The notes under the pieces are model-generated. The model did not search any database and was not told where the DNA came from. It saw only the letters and a program-made list of their open reading frames with translations. This document shows, piece by piece, positions 30,153 to 38,378 of a DNA stretch of 64,000 nt. Numbering within the stretch: the first letter of the stretch is position 1; the number at the start of each line of letters is the position of its first letter. The stretch lies in assembly GCF_030149505.1 (NCBI RefSeq), contig NZ_JASBRN010000077.1, positions 44,510 through 108,509 on the forward strand. Direction: 5' to 3'. The translations under genes and the position numbers were made by a program. Origin of the DNA: Nocardioides sp. (GTDB taxonomy: Bacteria; Actinomycetota; Actinomycetes; Propionibacteriales; Nocardioidaceae).

Positions 30153-30313
30153 GCCCTCCAAGCCGTGACCGGCGTACGCCGGCTCGCCGGGTGTGGCCCG
30201 CCAGTCCTCCACCGGGCCCGGCCGGACCGCGGTGCCCACAGGTCCTCCCGGCCGGTCCCCGCGACCGGCGGCGCGCCGGCACCCTCGAGGCACCCCACCC
30301 CTGGAGGCTGCCC

Positions 30314-30730
30314 ATGGATGCCGACGCCATCCGCGCGCTGGCGCGGACCCTGCACGACCAGGGCGAGGAGATGCGCGCGGAGGGTCGTCGCCTGCTCGCC
30401 CTCCTCGACGCGACCGCCTGGTCCGGACGCGCCGCGGAGGCAGCCAGGACGCTCGCGCGTCGCCGCTGCGACGACCTCGAGGACTGCGCCGCCCGCCACG
30501 ACGACGCGGCCCGCGCGCTGGCGCTGCACGCCGAGTCGGTCGAGCACCGGCTCGCGCTCCTGGCCCGCGCGGGCGACCTCGTGGACGGGGTGGGCGAGCT
30601 GGTCGGGGACGGCCTCGGGCACCTGCGCGACCTGCTGCCGGACGGACTGCCCGACGGGCTGCCCGGCGGGTCGCCGGGGGTCGGTCCCGGCCTCCTCGCG
30701 GCGGTCGCGCTGGACAGGAGGGCAGCGTGA
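30314..30730 (+). CDS. WXG100-like helical protein
   Basis: 138 residues. Two long helices flank a WSG turn (Trp36-Gly38), as in WXG100 proteins; the second helix runs to about residue 90. A C-terminal extension rich in Gly, Pro, Leu and Asp (LPDGLPDGLPGG) replaces the usual short tail. No Y-x-x-x-D/E signal is seen. GGAGG stands 6 bases before the ATG. Its stop overlaps the next gene's GTG by 4 bases. Likely an ESX substrate or chaperone for the downstream hydrolase; this is inferred from pairing only. Confidence 0.75.
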   Translation: MDADAIRALARTLHDQGEEMRAEGRRLLALLDATAWSGRAAEAARTLARRRCDDLEDCAARHDDAARALALHAESVEHRLALLARAGDLVDGVGELVGDGLGHLRDLLPDGLPDGLPGGSPGVGPGLLAAVALDRRAA

Positions 30731-31959
30731 GCGGGGACGCCGGCCTCGAGGTCACGGGAGGAGTGGCCGGCGTCGCTGCGCGGCACGAGGAGCTCCTGGC
30801 CCTGGCGTGGGAGTACGACGAGGCGGCCGAGCGGATGCGCGGCTGGGCGGCCAGAGGTGCGGCCGTGCTGGTCGACCCGGGTCTGCTCGCCTCGGGGCCA
30901 CTCTCCCCCGTGACGCTGGCCGCCGCCGAGGCGCAGGTCCTGGCGGCCACCCTCGGGCCCGACGGCGTGGGGGTGGAGTCCCTGGCCTGGGAGGCCGACG
31001 CGGCGGCGGTGCGCCTGACCGCAGGCCTGCTCCTCGACGCCGACCGGCTGGCATCGGCGGGCCTGGACCGGCTGCTGCTGCCGCTGGGCCTGGTCCTCGT
31101 GAGCGCACCGGGATGGGTGCCGCCGGTGGCCGGGGTGCTGGCCCGGCTCTACCCCGACGGCAGCCCTGGCGTGCGACCGGTGCCCGGGGTGGTGGTGCCG
31201 GCCTCGCACACCGCCCCGCGCAGCGTCCGGGACCTCGTCGAGCACCTGCGCCAGCTCAGCGCCCTCAGCCCGCCCGACGCCCCCGCGCGCAACGGCACCT
31301 TCGAGCTGCAGACCCTCACCACGACCGAGGGGGCGCGGCGCCACGTCCTGCTGCTGCCCGGCACCGACGACATGACGACCCTGCCGTGGACCCGCGACGG
31401 GGACGCGCGGGACATGGGCGCCAACCTCGCGCTGGTCGGGGGCGTCCCCGACGACGTCACCGACGGGGTGCTCGAGGCGTTGGTGGACGCCGGCGTCGGT
31501 CAGGACCCGGTGCTCGTCGTCGGGCACAGCCAGGGCGGGATGGTGGCCGCAGCCCTGCTGACCCGGGCCGACGAGCACGGGCTGTCGATCCGCCACGCGG
31601 TCACGCTCGGGTCCCCGACCGGCCAGCTCCCCGGGGTCCCCGCGGGGAGCCAGGTGCTCTCGCTGGAGCACCGGGGCGACGTCGTACCCCTGCTGGACGG
31701 GGGTGCCAACCCCGACAGCGTCGAGCAGGTGACCGTGACCTTCGGACCCGTCGACGACGGCGGAGGACGGGGTGGGCTGGAGGTCTTGGCCGACCGGCAC
31801 GGCTTCGCGGCGTACGCCGAGGGCGCCTCGCTGGTCGACGCCAGCGACCACCCGTCGGTGCGCACCCAGCTGGAGGAGCTGCGGCGCGCCGGCTTCCTCG
31901 ACCCCGCGGACGGGACCGCGGTCAGCAGCCGGTTGCTGCAGGTGGTGCGGGAGGAGTGA
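30727..31959 (+). CDS. Alpha/beta hydrolase with helical N-terminal domain, putative ESX effector
   Basis: 410 residues. The first 130 residues are helical and resemble a WXG100-type or LXG-like targeting region. The C-terminal half is an alpha/beta hydrolase with nucleophile Ser268 in VVGHSQGGM and a likely His near HPSVRT. There is no signal peptide. Lipase or esterase activity is plausible; substrate unknown. Translationally coupled to the WXG100-like gene. Converges with the beta-propeller gene, whose end is 20 bases away. Confidence 0.75.
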   Translation: MSGDAGLEVTGGVAGVAARHEELLALAWEYDEAAERMRGWAARGAAVLVDPGLLASGPLSPVTLAAAEAQVLAATLGPDGVGVESLAWEADAAAVRLTAGLLLDADRLASAGLDRLLLPLGLVLVSAPGWVPPVAGVLARLYPDGSPGVRPVPGVVVPASHTAPRSVRDLVEHLRQLSALSPPDAPARNGTFELQTLTTTEGARRHVLLLPGTDDMTTLPWTRDGDARDMGANLALVGGVPDDVTDGVLEALVDAGVGQDPVLVVGHSQGGMVAAALLTRADEHGLSIRHAVTLGSPTGQLPGVPAGSQVLSLEHRGDVVPLLDGGANPDSVEQVTVTFGPVDDGGGRGGLEVLADRHGFAAYAEGASLVDASDHPSVRTQLEELRRAGFLDPADGTAVSSRLLQVVREE

Positions 31960-31979
31960 GCCCTCGCTACGGCCCCGGA

Positions 31980-33245
31980 CTAGCGGGAGAGCCCCGCGAG
32001 CGCCGAGCGCTGGATGAAGCCGTTGCGCACGCGCTGCGGGTGCAGCCCGACGTCGGTCGTCTTGACGATCTTGGCCGTGCGGTAGGAGATCTTGGAGACG
32101 GTGTCGGACTCCGCCCAGGAGATGTAGCAGTGCTTGCCGTTCCAGCTCTGCGTCACCCAGTACGGCTTCTCGCCGCCCTTGAGCAGCTTCGAGCGCTCCA
32201 TCGACGGGTAGTCCACGACGGTGGCGTAGTCCGACATGGTCCCGGCGACGCAGATGTGCTTGCCGGTCGGGTCCATCGAGATGCCGTGGTGGGCGGAGTC
32301 GAGCACGTAGAGCTCGCGCGGGGTGTCCGGGACGAGGTCCGGCAGCCGCTTGACCCTCGTGATCTCCCCACTCTCGCGGTCCATCTCGACGAAGCCGTGG
32401 AAGAAGGACAGCTGGAAGAGGAAGGTCTGGTCATCAGGGGTGTGCGTGAGCGGACGCACGGCTGTCGACACGTCCTCCAGGCCGGCCTCGTCCAGGGCGG
32501 CGCGCAGGTCGTAGCGACGGGTCACCTCGAAGGTGTCGGCGTCGACGAGCTGGAGCACCCGCTCGCCCTTGGTGGGGTCGAGGACGGCGTTGTCGAGCGG
32601 CGTGTAGACCAGCCCGATGGAGGCGTGCAGGATCGTCTCCCCGTCGTCGAGGTAGACCGACTCGTGCGGGGACCCCCCGGACGCGAAGCGGCCCACCTCC
32701 TCGCCGGTCTCGACGTCGAGGGCGTGCACGACGTTGCCGGTGGAGGCCGACACCACGACGGTCTCGCCGTCGGGCGAGAGCGCCATGTGGTCGGAGCGGA
32801 CCCCGTCCACAGCGAAGCGCCAGACGATCTCACCGGTGGCCAGCTCGATCGCCACGACGTCGGCGAAGGAGGGCCGGGAGACGATGAGCAGCTTGCCGTC
32901 GTTGGAGGAGTACATGTCGTCGACCAGCTGGTCGTTGCCCTCGCCGATCAGCTGGCGGATCGCCAGGAAGTAGGCCAGGCGGTAGGGGTTGAGCTGGATC
33001 TCGGCCATCCGCTCCTCGCGGTCAGGGACGATGTCGATCCGACCGACGCGTCGGAACGAGCCCGGCAGGAGCACGTCGGCGGTGCCGTCCCAGTTGTTGC
33101 CGACGTACACCACCCGGCGCAGGTCGTCGGCGCGCGCGGGCGCCTCGTCAGCGCTGGCGACGGGGCCTGTGGCGCCGGCCAGCAGCGGCGCGGCGAGGAC
33201 GAGACCGGCCAGCGACACGAGTGCGCGGCGGACGGGGTGCGACAT
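31980..33245 (-). CDS. Secreted YVTN-type beta-propeller protein
   Basis: 421 residues with a clear signal peptide (MSHPVRRALVSLAGLVLAAP to VASA). Repeating strands of the YVTN/quinoprotein beta-chain type follow, e.g. MALSPDGETVVVSAST and GNVVHALDVETGEEV. Such propellers bind proteins or cofactors outside the cell; no catalytic residues can be assigned. ATG 33245 has GGGAGG 6 bases upstream. A perfect palindrome at 33261-33279 just upstream suggests control by a dimeric repressor. Confidence 0.82.
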   Translation of the reverse strand: MSHPVRRALVSLAGLVLAAPLLAGATGPVASADEAPARADDLRRVVYVGNNWDGTADVLLPGSFRRVGRIDIVPDREERMAEIQLNPYRLAYFLAIRQLIGEGNDQLVDDMYSSNDGKLLIVSRPSFADVVAIELATGEIVWRFAVDGVRSDHMALSPDGETVVVSASTGNVVHALDVETGEEVGRFASGGSPHESVYLDDGETILHASIGLVYTPLDNAVLDPTKGERVLQLVDADTFEVTRRYDLRAALDEAGLEDVSTAVRPLTHTPDDQTFLFQLSFFHGFVEMDRESGEITRVKRLPDLVPDTPRELYVLDSAHHGISMDPTGKHICVAGTMSDYATVVDYPSMERSKLLKGGEKPYWVTQSWNGKHCYISWAESDTVSKISYRTAKIVKTTDVGLHPQRVRNGFIQRSALAGLSR

Positions 33246-33260
33246 CGGGACCTCCCAGGA

Positions 33261-33279
33261 ACCTGAACAACCTTCAGGT
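33261..33279. promoter_or_regulatory. Palindromic operator upstream of the beta-propeller gene
   Basis: ACCTGAA and TTCAGGT are perfect inverted repeats separated by CAACC, 15 bases before the ATG at 33245. Size and position suit a TetR- or GntR-type repressor site; the regulator is not in the window next to it. Confidence 0.6.
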
Positions 33280-33349
33280 ATCCAACGACATGGGCGAGTC
33301 TCCGTCACGGCGCGTCTCGCCCGGCGGGCAGCGCGACGGGGACCCGGGC

Positions 33350-34804
33350 TCAGAGCGCCCGGTGGACGAACTCCCCGAGCTGGGTCAGGTTCCGGCACTC
33401 GACCATCGGCACGACCTCGCCGTAGCGGGACGCGGCGGAGTCGCCGGTGTCCCAGTGTCGGCGGTGCTCGGGGTTGAGCCACCAGGCGTGGCGGCACTGG
33501 CCCGCGAGGTCGGCGAGCACGTCGATGTTGAGGTCGGAGTAGTTGGAGCGGGCGTCGCCCAGGACGAGCAGCGCGGTGCGCGGGCCGATCGCGTCGGCGT
33601 GCCGCTCGGCGAACGTGGTCAGGGCGCGGCCGTAGTTGGTGCGGCCCCACAGCGCGGCGTGGGCGGTGCTCGCGGCGAGGTCGGCCATCACGTCGACGAC
33701 GTCGGCGCCGGGCTTGAAGTGGTGGGTGACCTCGTGGACGTGGTCGATGAAGGTGAAGGCGCGGACCTTGGTGAACTGGTCGCGCAGGGCGAAGACCAGC
33801 AGCAGGGTGAACTGCGCGAAGTTCGCGACCGAGCCGCTCACGTCGCAGAGCACGACCAGCTCGCTGCGGTGCGGCCGCTTCGGCTTGTGGTGGGTGGTGA
33901 GCGGCACGCCGCCGGTGGAGACCGAGGCGCGCACCGTGCGGCGGAAGTCGAGCGGGCCGCGCCGGTGGGCGTGGTGCTGCTGGGTCAGTCGGGTGGCGAG
34001 CCGGCGGGCCAGCGGCTGGATCTCGCGGCGCATCTCCTCCAGGTCGCTGCGCCGCATGGACAGGAAGTCGAGGCGGTCGATCGTCGGCCGCAGCGCCGCC
34101 TGGGCGACGTGGTCGGGCCCCTTCTCCTCGCCGATCCGACGACGCGCGTCGGACTCCACGCTGCGGGTGAACCCGCCGACCCGGCGGGCCGCGAGCCGGT
34201 CGGCCTCTTCCTGGCTCCGCCCGGCGGCCATCAGCCCGGCGACGATCTGCTCGACCAGCTCTGCGGGGGCCACGCGCTGGAGGGCGGTGTACGCCGACCA
34301 GCTGGACAGCCCGGGACCGCGCCCGGGCATGGCGCCGAACCGCGCGACCATCTCCACGGCGAGCGCGTCCAGCGCCTCCTGGTCGCCGTCGACCAGCGCT
34401 GCCTCGAGCCGCTCACGGAACTCCTGCAGGGCGGCGCCGTTGTCGCGCGCGGTCCGCGGTCCACCGTCGCCCTCGGGACCCTCGCCCCCCTCGCGACCCT
34501 CCCCGCCCTCGGCGTCGAGGGACGCGTCCAGCCGGCCGCCGGCGCCCTCACCGACCATCCGCGGGAAGTAGAGGTCGAAGAGCGCGTCGAAGGTCGGGCG
34601 CCACTGGTGCCGCTTGACGACGGCGGCGGCGTACCCCTCCTTGACCACCCGGCGGTCCGACCAGTCCAGGGAGGTCAGCACCGCGACCGCGTCGAGGTCC
34701 TCGGCCAGCGAGACCGGCAGGCCCGCCGCGCGGAGCGCCTCGAGGAAGGCGATGTGCCGGTCCAGCAGGCCGGAGTGCTCGGAACGGTCGGACGGGGCGC
34801 TCAT
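33350..34804 (-). CDS. VWA-domain protein of the CoxE type
   Basis: 484 residues. The N-terminal half is helical with an acidic Gly/Glu-rich loop; the C-terminal half is a von Willebrand A domain with metal site DVSGS (DxSxS) and the later GRTNYGRAL threonine region and LGDARSNY. VWA proteins of this type work with a MoxR AAA+ ATPase, here encoded one base upstream, often in cofactor insertion or protein assembly. The target is not apparent. Confidence 0.88.
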   Translation of the reverse strand: MSAPSDRSEHSGLLDRHIAFLEALRAAGLPVSLAEDLDAVAVLTSLDWSDRRVVKEGYAAAVVKRHQWRPTFDALFDLYFPRMVGEGAGGRLDASLDAEGGEGREGGEGPEGDGGPRTARDNGAALQEFRERLEAALVDGDQEALDALAVEMVARFGAMPGRGPGLSSWSAYTALQRVAPAELVEQIVAGLMAAGRSQEEADRLAARRVGGFTRSVESDARRRIGEEKGPDHVAQAALRPTIDRLDFLSMRRSDLEEMRREIQPLARRLATRLTQQHHAHRRGPLDFRRTVRASVSTGGVPLTTHHKPKRPHRSELVVLCDVSGSVANFAQFTLLLVFALRDQFTKVRAFTFIDHVHEVTHHFKPGADVVDVMADLAASTAHAALWGRTNYGRALTTFAERHADAIGPRTALLVLGDARSNYSDLNIDVLADLAGQCRHAWWLNPEHRRHWDTGDSAASRYGEVVPMVECRNLTQLGEFVHRAL

Positions 34805-34805
34805 G

Positions 34806-35681
34806 TCACGCGCGGGCCAGGCGCAGCTCCTTGACCGCGCGCTCGGTGTCGGAGACGTGCTTGAGCACCACGCCGAGCGTGGCGGAGACCGCAGCGTCGT
34901 CGAGGTCCTTGATCTCGAGCGCCAGCAGGGTGCGGGCCCAGTCGACCGACTCCGCGATCGAGGGCGCCTTCTTGAGCTCCAGCTCACGGAGCCGGCCGAT
35001 GAGGGTGACCAGCTGGGTGGCGACGGCCTCCTCGAGGTCGGGCACCTGGGAGAGGACGATCTCGCGCTCGCGCTCGGCGTCGGGGTACTCCAGGTGCAGG
35101 TAGAGGCAGCGGCGCTTGACCGCCTCGCTGAGCTCGCGGGTCGCGTTGGAGGTGAGCACGACGTACGGCCGGCGGACCGCCGCGACGGTGCCCATCTCGG
35201 GGATCGTGACCTGGAAGTCGCTGAGCACCTCCAGCAACAGCCCCTCGACCTCGACGTCGGTCTTGTCGACCTCGTCGATGAGCAGCACGGTCGGCTCCTC
35301 GCGCCGGATCGCGGTGAGCAGCGGCCGGGTCAGCAGGAACTCGTCGGTGAAGATGTCGTCGTGGGTCTGGTCCCACTCCTGGCCCTGGCTGGACTGGATG
35401 CGCAGCAGCTGCTTCTTGTAGTTCCACTCGTAGAGCGCGCGCGCCTCGTCGAGCCCCTCGTAGCACTGCAGCCGCACCAGCTCGGCGCCCGTCGCGCGGG
35501 CCACGGCCTTGGCGAGCTCGGTCTTGCCGACCCCCGCGGGCCCCTCCAGCAGCAGCGGCTTCTCGAGGGCCCCGGCCAGGAAGGTCGTCGTCGCGGTGGC
35601 GGTGTCGGCGAGGTAGCCGGTGGCCGTCAGCCGCTCGGCGGCGTCGGCGGGTGAGGCGAACCAGGTCCCAGGAGGGTTCAT
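34806..35681 (-). CDS. MoxR-family AAA+ ATPase
   Basis: 291 residues. Walker A GPAGVGKT is at 47-54, Walker B is LLIDEVDKTD, sensor 1 is LTSNATRELSEAVKRRC. MoxR ATPases act as chaperones with VWA partners; the partner gene starts one base after this stop. ATG 35681 is preferred; an in-frame ATG at 35699 is possible. Confidence 0.93.
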   Translation of the reverse strand: MNPPGTWFASPADAAERLTATGYLADTATATTTFLAGALEKPLLLEGPAGVGKTELAKAVARATGAELVRLQCYEGLDEARALYEWNYKKQLLRIQSSQGQEWDQTHDDIFTDEFLLTRPLLTAIRREEPTVLLIDEVDKTDVEVEGLLLEVLSDFQVTIPEMGTVAAVRRPYVVLTSNATRELSEAVKRRCLYLHLEYPDAEREREIVLSQVPDLEEAVATQLVTLIGRLRELELKKAPSIAESVDWARTLLALEIKDLDDAAVSATLGVVLKHVSDTERAVKELRLARA

Positions 35682-35782
35682 GGCGCCATCCTCACCCATC
35701 GACGCACGACGACCGGGCGCCGTCCAGGTGACACCGGTCCGTCCCGGCGTAGCGCACCGGCCCCTCGCCTCGTTGTCGCACC

Positions 35783-36223
35783 GTGACCGACTCCCCCACC
35801 GGTCCGGTCGACGGTTCCCCCACCGCCCACTTGGCCCTCGCCCCACCCCAGCTGCGCGCGCCGCGACGGGCCCGGCTGCGCGCGCCGCGACGGGCCTGGC
35901 GGCGTCGGCACGTGCTCCGCACCCTCGACCTGGTCAAGAGCGCGGTGCTGGGCGCGGTCATCACCATCGGCGCGACCGCCCACGTGTCCGCCGAGCCCGC
36001 CGAGCCGGTGACGCCGGCACCCCAGGTCGACACGGCCCTGGAGCAGCTGATGGCCGACCACCGCTGCACCACCACGGGCTTCCCCGACGGCTCGGTGCCC
36101 GTCAGCACGCTGCTGCGCAACCGCGAGGGCCAGCTGCGGGTCGTCTCCCTCGACCGCGGCTGGGCGGCGTACCAGGGCACGGCCCCGGGCGAGCTCGTCG
36201 CCGTCTGCCTCGGCCCCCGCTGA
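35783..36223 (+). CDS. Small exported or membrane-anchored protein, unknown
   Basis: 146 residues from a GTG. A basic, Arg/Pro-rich stretch (RAPRRARLRAPRRAWRRRH) precedes one hydrophobic segment (KSAVLGAVITIGATAHVSA) that could be a signal or anchor. The outer part of about 70 residues has two cysteines (near 96 and 142). No family recognised. The cytoplasmic basic arm is unusually long. The frame is open upstream, so the start is uncertain. Confidence 0.6.
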   Translation: MTDSPTGPVDGSPTAHLALAPPQLRAPRRARLRAPRRAWRRRHVLRTLDLVKSAVLGAVITIGATAHVSAEPAEPVTPAPQVDTALEQLMADHRCTTTGFPDGSVPVSTLLRNREGQLRVVSLDRGWAAYQGTAPGELVAVCLGPR

Positions 36224-36235
36224 GCCTCCGCCGAC

Positions 36236-36304
36236 CCGTCACGTCCGCACCGCCGACGCGTCAGCTCGGTACGGCGCCTCGCATCGAGGGTGCGGAAGTG
36301 ACGG
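36236..36304. repeat. Imperfect inverted repeat between genes
   Basis: CCGTCACGTCCGCACC (36236-36251) pairs with GGTGCGGAAGTGACGG (36289-36304) at 15 of 16 positions. It follows the 35783 gene and may end its transcription. Confidence 0.7.
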
Positions 36305-36310
36305 CTCGGG

Positions 36311-36354
36311 GGTTCATTCCTGACGGTTCGGCGGTTCATTCCTGACGGCTCGGC
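36311..36354 (+). repeat. 22-bp tandem repeat, two copies
   Basis: Two consecutive units of 22 bases, each starting GGTTCATTCCTGACGG and ending TCGGC, differ at one position. A third partial match (TGACGGCTCGG) lies at the right arm of the preceding inverted repeat. ATTCC is unusually AT-rich for this region. Confidence 0.75.
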
Positions 36355-36360
36355 GGTGGG

Positions 36361-37164
36361 TCAGGCGGGTGAGCCGTGGCGGCCGGCACCGTCGGCGAAG
36401 CGCCGGGCCCCCTCGACGGCCTCGGTGAGGGAGACCAGCCCGTGCTGGTGCTCCAGAGCCAGTGCGTCATCCTCGGTCAGGCCCTCCGAGCCCAGGAGCG
36501 AGAGCCGGTCCTGGCGCAGGCAGGTCTGCGGCAGGGCGGCGAGCTCGTGGGCGAGCGCCTCGGCCTCGGCCCGGGCCTGGCCGACCGGCACGACCCGGTT
36601 GACCAGCCCCATCCGCTCGGCCTCCCACGCATCGACGGGGCGGCCGGTGAGGACCAGGTCCATCGCCCGGCTGGCGCCGATGAGCCGGGGCAGCCGGACC
36701 GTGCCGCCGTCGATCAGTGGCACGCCCCAGCGCCGGCAGAAGACGCCGAGCACCGCGTCGGCCGCCGCGACCCGCAGGTCGCACCAGGCGGCCAGCTCGA
36801 GGCCACCGGCGACGGCGTACCCCTCGATCGCGGCGACGACCGGCTTCGACAGCCGCATCCGCGTGGGGCCCATCGGGCCGTCGGCGCCGGGCGGGTCGAC
36901 CCGGTTGCCGTCGGGGGTGCCGACGGCCTTGAGGTCCGCGCCGGCGCAGAACGTGCCGCCGTCGCCCCACAGGACCGCGACCGCGGCGGAGTCGTCGGCG
37001 TCGAACTCGCGGAACGCCTGCGCCAGGGCAGCGGCCGTCGCGCCGTCGACGGCGTTGCGGGCGTGCGGTCGGTGCAGGACGACGGTGGTGACCGGACCGT
37101 CGCGCTCGACGCAGACCGCCGGCCCGGCGCCGGCAACAGGGGTGGGAGAGCTCACGCGCGACAT
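36361..37164 (-). CDS. Crotonase-family protein lacking the second catalytic glutamate
   Basis: 267 residues of the enoyl-CoA hydratase/isomerase fold, with oxyanion segments TFCAGADLKAVG and EGYAVAGGLELAAWCDLRVA. In hydratases two glutamates act; the first is present (GGLELA), but the residue 20 positions later, normally Glu in QPE, is Cys in VFCRRWGVP. This suggests a reaction other than simple hydration, such as isomerisation, hydrolysis or decarboxylation of an acyl-CoA. It lies next to the MarR-controlled operon in the same direction as marR. Start ATG 37164; GTG a few codons later is possible. Confidence 0.85.
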   Translation of the reverse strand: MSRVSSPTPVAGAGPAVCVERDGPVTTVVLHRPHARNAVDGATAAALAQAFREFDADDSAAVAVLWGDGGTFCAGADLKAVGTPDGNRVDPPGADGPMGPTRMRLSKPVVAAIEGYAVAGGLELAAWCDLRVAAADAVLGVFCRRWGVPLIDGGTVRLPRLIGASRAMDLVLTGRPVDAWEAERMGLVNRVVPVGQARAEAEALAHELAALPQTCLRQDRLSLLGSEGLTEDDALALEHQHGLVSLTEAVEGARRFADGAGRHGSPA

Positions 37165-37220
37165 CCTGCCGCCCCGGACGACCCCCGCGCAGCCGCCGAC
37201 GGCGTACGACGGCGGGCGGG

Positions 37221-37766
37221 TCAGGCCGGGTCGTACAAGTCGGTCATGCGGCCGTCGGGGTCGAGCCGGCGCAGCAGCGCCTCCGCGATCTCGGCCAGCT
37301 GCTCCACCTGCTCCGACGAGAGCGCGTCGACGACGTGCTCGCGCACGGCCCGGACGTGCCCGGGCGCGGCGTCGACGACCGCCGCGAGCCCGGCGTCGGT
37401 GAGCCGGGCGTCGGTCGCCCGGCGGTCCTCCGGCGAGGGCGCGCGCTCGACCAGGCCGCGCTCCTCGAGGCGGCGAACGACGTGGGAGAGCCGCGGCAGC
37501 GTGGCGTTGGTGCGCTGCGCGAGGGCGGTCATCCGCAGCGTGCGACCCGGGGCCTCGGAGAGCTGCGAGACGACCATGTAGTCGAAGTGGGTCATGGCCG
37601 CGTCGCGCCGCAGCTGGGCGTCGAGCGTGCCGGGCAGCAGCTCGAGGACCGCCACGAGGCGCAGCCACGCCCGCATCTCCCGCACGTCGAGCCACGGCAC
37701 GTCAGCCGACACGTCATCCGACACGTCATCCGGCACCGCTTCCTCGCCCTCCTCGCTCCCGCTCAT
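37221..37766 (-). CDS. MarR-family transcriptional regulator
   Basis: 181 residues. A winged helix-turn-helix with RTLRMTALAQRTNATLPRLS and the wing SPEDRRATDARLTDAG is flanked by dimerisation helices. The first 30 residues are acidic with a DDVS repeat. It has no cysteine, so thiol-based sensing as in some quinone regulators is excluded. It is divergent from the VOC-esterase-hydratase operon and likely represses it through sites at 37789-37835. GGAGG precedes the ATG. Confidence 0.9.
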   Translation of the reverse strand: MSGSEEGEEAVPDDVSDDVSADVPWLDVREMRAWLRLVAVLELLPGTLDAQLRRDAAMTHFDYMVVSQLSEAPGRTLRMTALAQRTNATLPRLSHVVRRLEERGLVERAPSPEDRRATDARLTDAGLAAVVDAAPGHVRAVREHVVDALSSEQVEQLAEIAEALLRRLDPDGRMTDLYDPA

Positions 37767-37788
37767 GGTCCCATCCTCCACCACGAAT

Positions 37789-37835
37789 AGTTGACGGAAC
37801 AACTGTCTGGGCTACGCTGTTAGTTGTAGGTACAA
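37789..37835 (+). promoter_or_regulatory. Promoter with MarR-type operators
   Basis: TTGACG (37791-37796) and TACGCT (37813-37818) with a 16-base spacer form a good sigma70-type promoter for the 37866 operon. AGTTG/CAACT (37789-37793, 37800-37804) overlaps the -35, and the palindrome TTGTAGGTACAA (37824-37835) overlaps the expected start point. Both could bind the divergent MarR protein. Confidence 0.7.
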
Positions 37836-37865
37836 GCATCGTTCCCACACCCGAAGGACCCACCC

Positions 37866-38378
37866 ATGACCGTCCAGGCCGTCCGCCTCAACCACGCCGT
37901 GCTCTACGTCTCCGACCTCGAGCGCAGCATCGCCTTCTACTCCGCGGTCCTCGGCATGGAGGTCGCGGCCCGTGAGCCGCGCGCCAACGCCGCCTTCCTC
38001 CGGCTCGTGCGCTCGGGCAACCACCACGACCTCGGCCTCTTCGGCGTCGGCGCCCGCCCGCCGCGCCCCCGTGGCTCGATCGGGCTCTACCACCTCGCCT
38101 GGCAGGTCGACGCGATCGAGGACCTCGAGGCCGCGCGGATGCTGCTGGCCGAGCGCGACGCCTACACCGGCGAGTCGAGCCACGGCGCCACGAAGAGCAT
38201 CTACGGCATCGACCCCGACGGCAACGAGCTGGAGGTCATGTGGATGCTGCCGCGGGCGGCCTGGGGCGAGTACGAGGACACCGCTCCCATCGAGCGGCTC
38301 GACCTGCCCGGCGAGATCCGTCGCTGGGGCGGCGTCGCCACCGGCTCGGAGCTGCGTCCGGTCGAGGCCACGCGGTGA
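37866..38378 (+). CDS. VOC-family dioxygenase/glyoxalase-like protein
   Basis: 170 residues, one vicinal-oxygen-chelate unit pair. Candidate metal ligands are His10 (LNHAVLYVSD), His76 (LYHLAWQVD) and Glu123 (GNELEVMW), the arrangement of type I extradiol dioxygenases and related enzymes. Ring cleavage of a catechol or hydroquinone fits the next two genes, but the protein is shorter than two-domain catechol dioxygenases. A ribosome site GAAGGA lies before the ATG. First gene of a three-gene operon. Confidence 0.82.
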   Translation: MTVQAVRLNHAVLYVSDLERSIAFYSAVLGMEVAAREPRANAAFLRLVRSGNHHDLGLFGVGARPPRPRGSIGLYHLAWQVDAIEDLEAARMLLAERDAYTGESSHGATKSIYGIDPDGNELEVMWMLPRAAWGEYEDTAPIERLDLPGEIRRWGGVATGSELRPVEATR

